Shown here in pieces: positions 1 through 5,204 of a DNA stretch of 8,728 nucleotides (positions within the stretch are counted from its first letter, which is position 1; every line of letters begins with the position of its first letter). The notes under the pieces are model-generated. The model saw only the letters and a program-made list of their open reading frames with translations, had not been told where the DNA came from and did not search any database. The DNA is from Candidatus Cloacimonadota bacterium (GTDB taxonomy: Bacteria; Cloacimonadota; Cloacimonadia; Cloacimonadales; TCS61). The stretch covers positions 1 to 8,728 of the forward strand of contig JAQICU010000285.1 of the NCBI GenBank assembly GCA_027858325.1. The letters are read 5' to 3'. Made by a program: the position numbers and the translations under genes.

Positions 1-1
1 G

Positions 2-484
2 ATTATCAGTTTGATTGTTGGACTAATTATTGGTGGGTTGGCTCAAAGAAGCCGCTTCTGTACAATGGGTTCTATCCGCGATATATTCATCGTAAAAGAT
101 TTCCATCTGTTCAGTGGTGTAGCAGCATTTGCTATTTCAGCTTTTATAATGAACCTGATATTGGGTCAATTCAAAGTCGGATTTGTAGGGCAGCCAGTAG
201 CTCATGATCTGCATTTATGGAATTTTCTGGGAATGACTCTCTCCGGTTTGGCTTTTGCTCTGGCAGGTGGATGCCCGGGTCGTCAACTAATTCTTAGTGG
301 CGAAGGAGATAGCGACGCAGCTATTTTCGTATTAGGAATGTTAGGCGGTGCAGCTTTTTCTCACAATTTTTCTATGGCTTCATCTCCCCAAGGTATTGGA
401 ACATTCGGAGCATACGGAACGATAATCGGTATTATATTCTGCCTTATCATCGGATTTACCATGATCCAAAAAAGAAAAGCATAG
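2..484 (+). CDS. yedE: YedE-type selenium/sulfur membrane transporter, C-terminal part (5' truncated by window edge)
   Basis: Multi-pass inner-membrane protein of the YeeE/YedE family, probably importing a selenium or sulfur species. The frame is open back to base 2, so the gene begins outside the window; the TTG at 11 is an internal codon, not a believable start. About 160 residues remain, roughly the C-terminal half of a family member that usually exceeds 300. Visible hallmarks are a Cys in 'RSRFCTMG' followed by 'SIRDI', and a second Cys in 'AGGCPGRQLILSGEGDSDA', both typical of YeeE/YedE proteins and closest in my recollection to the selenium-associated subgroup. Four hydrophobic stretches alternate with glycine-rich turns, and the protein ends in a basic KKRKA-type tail. 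The next gene, a TusA/YedF-like carrier, starts 9 nt downstream, the classical yedE-yedF pairing. That substrate choice (Se rather than thiosulfate or S) is inferred from family resemblance and neighbours; it is not shown by the sequence itself. Confidence 0.85.
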   Translation: MISLIVGLIIGGLAQRSRFCTMGSIRDIFIVKDFHLFSGVAAFAISAFIMNLILGQFKVGFVGQPVAHDLHLWNFLGMTLSGLAFALAGGCPGRQLILSGEGDSDAAIFVLGMLGGAAFSHNFSMASSPQGIGTFGAYGTIIGIIFCLIIGFTMIQKRKA

Positions 485-493
485 GAGAAAAAG

Positions 494-700
494 ATGAAAC
501 AAATTGATACTCGAGGACTTTCTTGTCCCCAACCTGTAGTTTTAGTCTTAGCTGAAATAAGAAACGGAAAAGGTGAATTTGAAGTACTGATAGATAGTGA
601 AGCATCACGTGAGAATGTAAAAAGACTTCTGAACAAAAATAAATTAGAATTTAATATGAAAGAAATTTCTGATCATACTATTTATCATGTTAAAAGATAA
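494..700 (+). CDS. yedF: YedF/TusA-like sulfur (selenium) carrier protein
   Basis: Small cytosolic carrier of 68 aa, the usual length of a single TusA/SirA domain. The signature is near the N terminus: 'DTRGLSCPQPVV' with the CPxP cysteine at residue 11, which in TusA accepts a persulfide from a cysteine desulfurase. The rest fits the two-layer alpha/beta fold (a helix after CPxP, then 'EFEVLIDSEASRENVKRLL'). The start is well supported: AGGAGA at 483-488 sits six bases before ATG. Many selenium-associated YedF proteins carry an extra C-terminal DsrE-like domain; this one does not. It follows yedE by 9 nt and overlaps the desulfurase gene by 14 nt, so the three are very likely co-expressed. 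The role as a carrier between transporter or desulfurase and an acceptor is inferred from family and context; whether it carries S or Se cannot be read from the sequence. Confidence 0.88.
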   Translation: MKQIDTRGLSCPQPVVLVLAEIRNGKGEFEVLIDSEASRENVKRLLNKNKLEFNMKEISDHTIYHVKR

Positions 701-1880
701 GAAAAAGAGCTGTGTTATCTATTTTGATAATGCCGCCACTTCTTTCCCAAAACCGGATTGCGTAACAACTGCGGTTGTACATTATTTGACACAAATTGGT
801 GCAAATCCGGGTCGTTCCGGTCATAAACTGGCAATAGAAGCAGGTCAGATAGTCTTCAAAACCAGGAAATCTATTGCTGCTCTTTTTGGATTGAAAAATC
901 CGATGCATGTAATTTTTACTTCCAATGCAACCGAAGCTTTGAATACGGCAATTAAAGGTGTTTTGCAAAAAGGAGATCATGTTGTCACATCCAGTATGGA
1001 ACACAACAGTACGATCCGTCCTTTACATGAAATGGAAAAAGAAGGAATTATTTCACTTTCTATTATTAAGGCTGATAAAATAGGAATTCTTGATCCGGAG
1101 AAGATCAGAAAAGCAATAACAGCCAAGACTAAAGCAGTTGTCATAAATCATGCTTCAAATGTGATTGGCTGTATCCAGCCGATTCGAGAAATTGGCAAGA
1201 TCTGCCGAGAAAATGGAGTTATCTTTATTGTGGATTGTGCGCAATCTGCCGGTGTAGTTCCAATCAATATTGATCAGGATAATATTGATATTCTGGCTTT
1301 TGCGGGTCATAAAGGATTATATGGTCCAACCGGAACCGGTGGAATGGTTATCGCAGATGGCTTTGATTTTAAAAAGATCAAACCGCTAAAATATGGTGGA
1401 ACAGGCAGTCTCTCAGATAAGATCGAACAGCCGGATTTTCTTCCCGACCGGTTTGAAAGCGGAACTTTGAATGTGGCAGGATTAAGTGGATTATTAGCCG
1501 GTTCTGAATATATCCAAAATAGAGATGGAGGAATTAGAGGAATTTTGGAACATAAAATTGAACTTCAAAATTACTTCATTCAACAAGCGGAAATGTTAAT
1601 AAAAGATTTTTGCTGTTATTCCTCTTTCCAACTTCCTTCAACGGGTGTTGTTGCTTTCAGTATAAACAACTTTTCAGTTTCTGAAACAGCACAAATTCTT
1701 TCAGATAAATATGGAATAATGTGCAGACAGGGCTTGCATTGTTCTACGCTTGCTCACCAAACTATCGGAACTTTCCCAGCAGGAACATTAAGATTCGGAT
1801 TTAGCATTTTCAATAAAAAAGAGGAACTTGACCTTGCTGTTCAGGCACTTAAATCTATCTCGGAAAGTAGAAATATATGA
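687..1880 (+). CDS. Cysteine desulfurase / selenocysteine lyase family protein (class V aminotransferase)
   Basis: PLP-dependent fold-type I enzyme of 397 aa, the normal full length for the SufS/CsdA-like branch. It should remove S (or Se) from cysteine (or selenocysteine), giving alanine and an enzyme-bound persulfide or perselenide. Motifs in order: 'YFDNAATSFPKP' (12-23), 'TSNATEALN' (78-86), the PLP-stacking His106 in 'MEHNST', Asp183 and Gln186 in 'VDCAQSAG', the Schiff-base Lys209 in 'GHKGLYGPTG', the phosphate-binding 'RFESGT' (255-260), and the catalytic Cys352 in 'RQGLHCSTLAH'. All key residues are present. It most resembles the subgroup described with selenium-dependent molybdenum hydroxylase and orphan-SelD loci (the EF2568-like family). 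The start at 687 lies inside the end of the carrier gene and has no good Shine-Dalgarno site, but no other start codon lies between it and the conserved 'YFDNAAT', so translational coupling is likely. The stop overlaps the next gene as ATGA. Confidence 0.9.
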   Translation: MLKDKKKSCVIYFDNAATSFPKPDCVTTAVVHYLTQIGANPGRSGHKLAIEAGQIVFKTRKSIAALFGLKNPMHVIFTSNATEALNTAIKGVLQKGDHVVTSSMEHNSTIRPLHEMEKEGIISLSIIKADKIGILDPEKIRKAITAKTKAVVINHASNVIGCIQPIREIGKICRENGVIFIVDCAQSAGVVPINIDQDNIDILAFAGHKGLYGPTGTGGMVIADGFDFKKIKPLKYGGTGSLSDKIEQPDFLPDRFESGTLNVAGLSGLLAGSEYIQNRDGGIRGILEHKIELQNYFIQQAEMLIKDFCCYSSFQLPSTGVVAFSINNFSVSETAQILSDKYGIMCRQGLHCSTLAHQTIGTFPAGTLRFGFSIFNKKEELDLAVQALKSISESRNI

Positions 1881-2092
1881 AAGCAGTAATATTATTTCAT
1901 TCAACAAATCATGCTATCTGGGCAGAGAATGAACTGAAAAGTCATAAAATAGTATGCAAAATAATCAGTGTTCCCCGGCATCTCAGTTCAGATTGTGGTT
2001 ATTGTCTTCAAATCAATGCTGAGGATAAAGAAGAAGCAATTAATCTTCTAAACACAAATAATATCGAATTTGAAAAAGTTGAAATTTTGTAA
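1877..2092 (+). CDS. DUF3343 small putative Se/S carrier-like protein
   Basis: Small protein of 71 aa matching the DUF3343 family, which recurs beside YedE/YedF, SelD and this type of desulfurase. Features: an N-terminal 'KAVILFHSTNHAIWAENEL' strand-helix, then 'VPRHLSSDCGYCLQI' with Cys40 and Cys43 in a CxxC arrangement, then an acidic helix ending in 'EFEKVEIL'. The proline-arginine before a serine pair and CG is the family hallmark. The single-domain size and invariant Cys suggest a thiol carrier or partner of the desulfurase, but no biochemical role is established that I know of, so function is inferred from context. It starts by ATGA overlap with the desulfurase stop and is the last gene of the operon visible here; a gene-free region follows. 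Confidence 0.8.
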   Translation: MKAVILFHSTNHAIWAENELKSHKIVCKIISVPRHLSSDCGYCLQINAEDKEEAINLLNTNNIEFEKVEIL

Positions 2093-2108
2093 TTGCCCAA
2101 ATTTATCA

Positions 2109-2183
2109 CTTCGGAAGGTTGTGAGATTTCTTGCTTCTTTTGAGTGTGCGGCGTAGATTTATCGAAGTTGGAACCTTCCGAAG
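2109..2183. repeat. 12-bp perfect inverted repeat flanking a 51-nt core
   Basis: CTTCGGAAGGTT at 2109-2120 is perfectly reverse-complementary to AACCTTCCGAAG at 2172-2183. The right arm is also part of a local near-palindrome, AACCTTC-C-GAAGGTT (2172-2186). The core carries no ORF. A 12-bp perfect match at such short distance is unlikely by chance (about 0.05 expected in a window of this size with random bases). It looks like a small palindrome-ended intergenic repeat; as RNA it could form a long stem downstream of the DUF3343 gene. There is no U-run, so calling it a terminator is not justified. Confidence 0.65.
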
Positions 2184-2196
2184 GTTATATTTGCCT

Positions 2197-2248
2197 GTAG
2201 CACGTTCTCTCCTGAACGTGTGTGCTCAGACAAGAGTGTCTAAGCTAC
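2197..2248. repeat. Compact group of nested hairpins (possible three-way junction)
   Basis: Outer arms GTAGC (2197-2201) and GCTAC (2244-2248) enclose two hairpins: ACGTTC-TCTCCT-GAACGT (2202-2219; the flanking C2201 and G2220 could add a pair) and AGACA-AGAG-TGTCT (2228-2241). Each arm alone is short, but three compatible stems in 52 nt make a tidy branched fold. It may be a repeat-family unit or a weak terminator/processing structure for the Se/S operon. The pairings are seen directly; any function is inferred. Confidence 0.45.
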
Positions 2249-2275
2249 TTTAGACCATACTATTCAACGGGACAA

Positions 2276-2329
2276 ACGTTGCTCTCCATCTATTAGTCAT
2301 TCTGACGGATCTGTCACGCTGCTCTCCAT
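2276..2329. repeat. Two copies of a 14-bp direct repeat, 40-nt period
   Basis: ACGTTGCTCTCCAT at 2276-2289 and ACGCTGCTCTCCAT at 2316-2329 differ at one base and start exactly 40 nt apart. Between them lies TGAC-GGATCT-GTCA (2303-2316), a small palindrome. No ORF spans the unit. It may be part of a larger degenerate intergenic repeat; there is no evidence of protein coding on either strand. Confidence 0.5.
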
Positions 2330-2459
2330 AGGAAGAATAGCTTTCTCTCAATCTTTCCATTGGCTTCAAAAACAATTCACAAAACTCCCAAACGTCAAAT
2401 TTTTCAGCTTCAGTGATCATAAAAAAAAATACTTGCTATTAAAATAAAAGTTTAAAATT

Positions 2460-2468
2460 TGGTATAAA
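2460..2468 (+). promoter_or_regulatory. Candidate extended -10 promoter for rnfC
   Basis: TGGTATAAA (2460-2468) fits an extended -10 box (TGnTATAAT-like), lying in A/T-rich DNA downstream of an A9 tract (2421-2429). No good -35 is placed 17 nt upstream; TTGCTA at 2433-2438 is 24 nt away, too far for a normal sigma-70 pair. A start near 2475 would give a leader of about 35 nt before the rnfC ATG at 2510. This is a motif match only. Confidence 0.35.
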
Positions 2469-2499
2469 AATTATTGTTAAAAGTATTATTTAAAATAAA

Positions 2500-2506
2500 G
2501 GGAGAG
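2500..2506 (+). promoter_or_regulatory. rnfC: Ribosome binding site that fixes the rnfC start at 2510
   Basis: GGGAGAG at 2500-2506 lies three bases before ATG 2510, with its GGGAG core ending five bases before it. The upstream in-frame TTG at 2474 has no such site and would add 12 residues not expected in RnfC, and it would sit almost at the predicted transcription start. The ATG is therefore preferred. Confidence 0.75.
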
Positions 2507-2509
2507 AAT

Positions 2510-3829
2510 ATGGGTCTCAAAACATTTCCAGGTGGTATTCACCCTCACGATTTTAAGGATTTCTCTAAAGATAAGAAAATAGAAGAAATGCCCTTACCCC
2601 AAAAAGTTGTTATCCCTCTTTCACAACATATTGGAGCCCCATCAAAGCCAATTGTTAAGGTTGGTGATGAAGTTCTTGCCGGACAAAGAATAGCGGAAGC
2701 AGGTGGTTTTGTCTCTATTCCCATGCATTCATCAATCTCAGGTAAGGTTACTAAACTAGCTAAATTCAATCATCCTACAGGTATTTTAGTACAAGGCATT
2801 GAGATTACGGGTGATGGTGAAGATAGATGGGTAGAACTAACTGATGATAGTAATTATATGGATCTTTGTGCCAAAGATATGAAGGATCGAATCACTGCTG
2901 CAGGTATCTGCGGAATGGGCGGGGCCGGTTTTCCAACACATGTGAAGCTTTCACCTCCGGAAGGCAAAACGATAGATACGATCATCTTGAACGGTGTGGA
3001 ATGTGAACCTTATCTCACAGCCGATTACCGTATAATGCTGGAACAGGCAGAAGATATTATTGCCGGACTCAAAATACTGATGAAGACCGTCGATGCGAAA
3101 AATGGTGTTATTGGTATCGAGGCAAATAAACCGGATGCAATAAAACTTTTCAAAAAACTTCTTAAAAATGAGAAGAATATAAAAGTTGTAGGACTCCAAC
3201 TCAAGTATCCGCAAGGTGCAGAAAAACAACTCATCTACGCTGCTACAAAACGTAAAGTTCCTAATAAAGGCGGTTTACCTATGGATGTAAATGTGGTTGT
3301 CCAAAATGTGGGAACTGCAATCGCCGTTTATGAAGCTGTGCGTTATCAGAAACCTCTGGTAGAAAGAGTCATCACGGTAAGTGGTAGAATTGTGAAAGAA
3401 CCAAAGAATATCAGAGCTCGAATTGGTACTATATATTCTGATCTTTTAGAATTTTGCGGCAGCACTACAGAAGATATTGGTAAGGTTATTTCCGGTGGTC
3501 CGATGATGGGATTCGCAATGCCATCTTTAGAAACACCGATGACTAAGGGAAGTTCCGGCCTACTTTTATTTGATATGAAGGAAGCTCATAGAGAAAAAGA
3601 AGATGTATGTCTGCGCTGCGGACGTTGTGTAGATATTTGTCCTATGTATCTTGTGCCCAGTCTTATCGCTCATCACGTACGCAATGATGATTGGAATTCT
3701 GCAGAAAAATTTGGCGTTATGGAATGCATGAAATGTGGTAGTTGTGCCTATGTTTGTCCTTCTCATATCAAACTAATCCAATGGATAGATATTGGTAAGA
3801 TCAAAGTGAGTGAGAATAGGCAGAAGTAA
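2510..3829 (+). CDS. rnfC: Rnf complex subunit RnfC (NAD(H)/FMN- and 2x[4Fe-4S]-binding)
   Basis: Peripheral cytosolic subunit that carries the NAD(H) site of the ion-translocating ferredoxin:NAD+ oxidoreductase. From ATG 2510 it is 439 aa, a normal size for anaerobe RnfC and without the long alanine-rich C-terminal extension of proteobacterial forms. Domains in order: N-terminal 'GGIHPHDFK' barrel-sandwich region (about 5-110), the Complex I 51-kDa-like Rossmann region with glycine-rich 'GMGGAGFPTHVKL' (135-147) and 'NGVECEPY' (161-168), an SLBB-like segment (about 260-330, 'VNVVVQNVGTA'), and a two-cluster ferredoxin domain with C367/C370/C373/C377 and C406/C409/C412/C416. All eight cluster cysteines are present. 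It is first in the operon C-D-G-E-A-B and has its own leader and promoter candidate. It is separated from rnfD by 307 nt that contain gene debris, unusual for this operon. Confidence 0.96.
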   Translation: MGLKTFPGGIHPHDFKDFSKDKKIEEMPLPQKVVIPLSQHIGAPSKPIVKVGDEVLAGQRIAEAGGFVSIPMHSSISGKVTKLAKFNHPTGILVQGIEITGDGEDRWVELTDDSNYMDLCAKDMKDRITAAGICGMGGAGFPTHVKLSPPEGKTIDTIILNGVECEPYLTADYRIMLEQAEDIIAGLKILMKTVDAKNGVIGIEANKPDAIKLFKKLLKNEKNIKVVGLQLKYPQGAEKQLIYAATKRKVPNKGGLPMDVNVVVQNVGTAIAVYEAVRYQKPLVERVITVSGRIVKEPKNIRARIGTIYSDLLEFCGSTTEDIGKVISGGPMMGFAMPSLETPMTKGSSGLLLFDMKEAHREKEDVCLRCGRCVDICPMYLVPSLIAHHVRNDDWNSAEKFGVMECMKCGSCAYVCPSHIKLIQWIDIGKIKVSENRQK

Positions 3830-3861
3830 GAAATCGGGTTTCGGGATTTGGTAGGAATAGA

Positions 3862-3969
3862 ATGATAAATTATAAAGAATTGATTGTTTGGCAAAAGGGA
3901 ATTAAGCTTACAGTAGAAGTTTATCGAATTATTGAGCAATTTCCTGAAAAAGAAAAAAATGATTTCTGA
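3862..3969 (+). pseudogene. N-terminal remnant of a four-helix-bundle (23S IVS-type / S23) protein gene
   Basis: A 35-codon frame starting ATG AT A reads 'MINYKELIVWQKGIKLTVEV' followed by 'YRIIEQFPEKEKNDF' and stop. The first 32 residues match the N-terminal helix of the four-helix-bundle protein family first seen as ORFs in 23S rRNA intervening sequences: N-Y-K-E-L-x-V-W-Q-K, then a hydrophobic helix, then F-P-x-x-E. Full members are about 115-125 aa and continue with a 'YGLxxQxRRA'-like second helix; here the reading changes right after a run of A residues and stops, and I find no continuation in the other frames. It is therefore a truncated copy, probably from a deletion near 3955-3960. 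It sits inside the rnf operon on the same strand and is unlikely to have a role in Rnf. A real micro-peptide cannot be excluded, but there is no ribosome binding site worth naming. Confidence 0.7.
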
Positions 3970-3974
3970 TATTC

Positions 3975-4023
3975 GATTTGAGAAGTTTGATTTAAGAAGT
4001 GATACACACATCAATCTTAAATC
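3975..4023. repeat. Tandem 12-nt repeat leading into an imperfect 13-bp hairpin
   Basis: GATTTGAGAAGT (3975-3986) and GATTTAAGAAGT (3989-4000) are near-identical copies with a 14-nt period. The second copy starts a stem: GATTTAAGA (3989-3997) pairs with TCTTAAATC (4015-4023), and after a small AG/A internal loop TGAT (4000-4003) pairs with ATCA (4010-4013) around an ACACAC loop. No U-run follows, so it is not a canonical terminator. It may protect an mRNA end after processing between rnfC and rnfD, or simply be repeat debris. Confidence 0.5.
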
Positions 4024-4136
4024 CCTGATCTCCAATCATAAATCGTAGATAAATTAAAATATTAGATAAAATTGGATTAAGGATAATAGAACGGGACAGA
4101 AACCCCGAATCCCTAATTCCGCATAATGGAGGATTT

Positions 4137-5204
4137 ATGAACGATGTTTTTGCTGTTTCGGCAGCACCGCATATAAAACAGAATATCTCAGTAAGCGCTG
4201 TAATGTGGCAAGTCGTTTTAGCTCTAATGCCGGCACTATTGATTGGAATATTCTTTTTTGGAATTCAATCTTTGCTTCTTACGCTCTATGCAGTTGTAGC
4301 CGCAGTTTCAACTGAAGCATTGATCCAGAGATTCAGAAAGGTTCCTGTTACAATTAGTGATGGAAGTGCAGTTGTAACAGGTATTTTAATCGCATTTAAT
4401 ATCAACTCTTCTTCACCCTGGTGGTTACCTGTTATCGGAGCGGTTTTTGCAATTGCTATAGGTAAACAGATATTTGGTGGATTGGGTTTTAACATTTTCA
4501 ACCCTGCCTTGTTGGGTCGTGCGTTCATGATGGCGTCATGGCCAACGTTAATGACAGCAGGTTGGAAAGCTACAACACCAATGAGCAATTTATTCCAAAG
4601 CTCTATTAACGGACTAAGAAATTTACCCTCGAATGTTCCAGAGGTAATTACTTCTGCTACTCCGCTGGGAGTTGTTAAAGCTTTGCGTGATACTACACAA
4701 ATAAGCATTGATATGGCAAACACGGTAATGGATAATCTCACCAGCATGAACACACTTCAGGATCTTTTCTGGGGAAATATTGGTGGTGTCATCGGTGAAG
4801 TATCTGCTGCTGCCCTGCTTATTGGAGCTGCTTATCTTGCCTGGAAACATATTATTGAATGGCGAATTCCTGTAAGTTATATTGGAACCGTATTTGTGCT
4901 TACATATATCTTCGGTGGAATTAATGGTCTCTTCTCAGCTTCTATATTGCTACCTATATTTCACATTTTATCAGGAGGACTAATTCTGGGGGCATTCTTT
5001 ATGGCTACCGATATGGTTACGTCACCTGTAACTAAAAAGGGCAGACTTATTTTCGGTTTAGGTTGTGGTTTTCTAACAGTTGTTATTCGTCTGATCGGTG
5101 GATATCCTGAGGGAGTTTCTTACTCAATCCTTCTGATGAATATTACAGTTCCATTGATAGATAGATATACTACTCCCAAGTCGTTTGGGGAGGTAAAAAA
5201 ATGA
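4137..5204 (+). CDS. rnfD: Rnf complex membrane subunit RnfD (covalent FMN)
   Basis: Integral membrane subunit, homologous to NqrB, that carries a covalently bound FMN and forms part of the ion path. Length 355 aa is typical. Visible marks: N-terminal 'SAAPHIKQNISVSAVMWQVV' (8-27), 'TISDGSAVVTGILIAFN' (72-88), 'GGLGFNIFNPALLGRAFM' (114-131), and the flavinylation motif 'TSATPLG' with the acceptor Thr175 (a variant of the usual SGATPL). Further transmembrane stretches follow at about 218-237, 246-264, 266-289, 303-321 and 329-341, with the family signature 'MATDMVTSPVTKKG' (289-302). GGAGG at 4128-4132 precedes ATG by four bases. The stop overlaps rnfG by ATGA, indicating translational coupling. 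The flavin must be attached by an ApbE flavin transferase, which is not encoded in this window. Identification is firm; ion specificity (Na+ or H+) cannot be read here. Confidence 0.96.
   Translation: MNDVFAVSAAPHIKQNISVSAVMWQVVLALMPALLIGIFFFGIQSLLLTLYAVVAAVSTEALIQRFRKVPVTISDGSAVVTGILIAFNINSSSPWWLPVIGAVFAIAIGKQIFGGLGFNIFNPALLGRAFMMASWPTLMTAGWKATTPMSNLFQSSINGLRNLPSNVPEVITSATPLGVVKALRDTTQISIDMANTVMDNLTSMNTLQDLFWGNIGGVIGEVSAAALLIGAAYLAWKHIIEWRIPVSYIGTVFVLTYIFGGINGLFSASILLPIFHILSGGLILGAFFMATDMVTSPVTKKGRLIFGLGCGFLTVVIRLIGGYPEGVSYSILLMNITVPLIDRYTTPKSFGEVKK

Larger units (their letters stand above)
2093..2509. other. Gene-free region between the Se/S operon and the rnf operon
   Basis: About 417 nt with no convincing protein in any frame; only very short frames broken by stops. 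The left two thirds is less A/T-rich than the neighbouring spacers and holds three separate repeat structures, listed individually (2109-2183, 2197-2248, 2276-2329). The right third (2330-2509) is increasingly A/T-rich, with an A9 tract at 2421-2429 and the probable rnfC promoter and ribosome binding site. No hairpin followed by a U-run marks a clear terminator for the upstream operon; the hairpins at 2197-2248 are the best candidates to act as one. The patchwork of palindromes suggests an accumulation of intergenic repeat elements. Confidence 0.7.
3830..4136. other. 307-nt spacer between rnfC and rnfD, filled with decayed repeat/gene debris
   Basis: Holds the truncated four-helix-bundle gene (3862-3969), a tandem 12-nt repeat with a hairpin (3975-4023), and degenerate heptamer-like repeats of the GGGATTCGG kind at both ends: TCGGGTTT and TCGGGATT in tandem at 3834-3848, and a related inverted form CCCGAATCCC at 4104-4113. 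The remainder (4024-4100) is A/T-rich with nothing I can name. GGAGG at 4128-4132 is the rnfD ribosome binding site. I see no convincing promoter or U-run terminator, so read-through from rnfC is the simplest model. Confidence 0.6.

Noticed and set aside
11..13. TTG at 11 as the real start of the YedE gene
   Set aside because: The frame is open to the window edge and the product would be only half a YedE; the gene is cut by the window.
2290..2329. Possible tiny minus-strand peptides beginning ATGGAGAGC in the direct repeats
   Set aside because: Each is about ten codons, unlike any family I know, and without ribosome binding sites; better explained as non-coding repeat.
2474..2509. Upstream TTG start adding 12 residues to RnfC
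   Set aside because: No ribosome binding site, it lies about at the predicted transcription start, and ATG 2510 has a good GGGAGAG site and matches the expected RnfC N terminus.
2093..2509. tRNA, riboswitch or CRISPR in the large intergenic region
   Set aside because: No cloverleaf or T-loop consensus, no regularly spaced repeat array of three or more units, and no known riboswitch core that I recognise.
2266..4098. Shared 9-mer AACGGGACA upstream of rnfC (2266) and rnfD (4090)
   Set aside because: Nine-base repeats are expected many times by chance in a window this size, and the contexts differ.
4286..4753. 155-aa antisense frame opposite rnfD
   Set aside because: It is the complement of a well-supported membrane protein gene, has no recognisable domain and no ribosome binding site.
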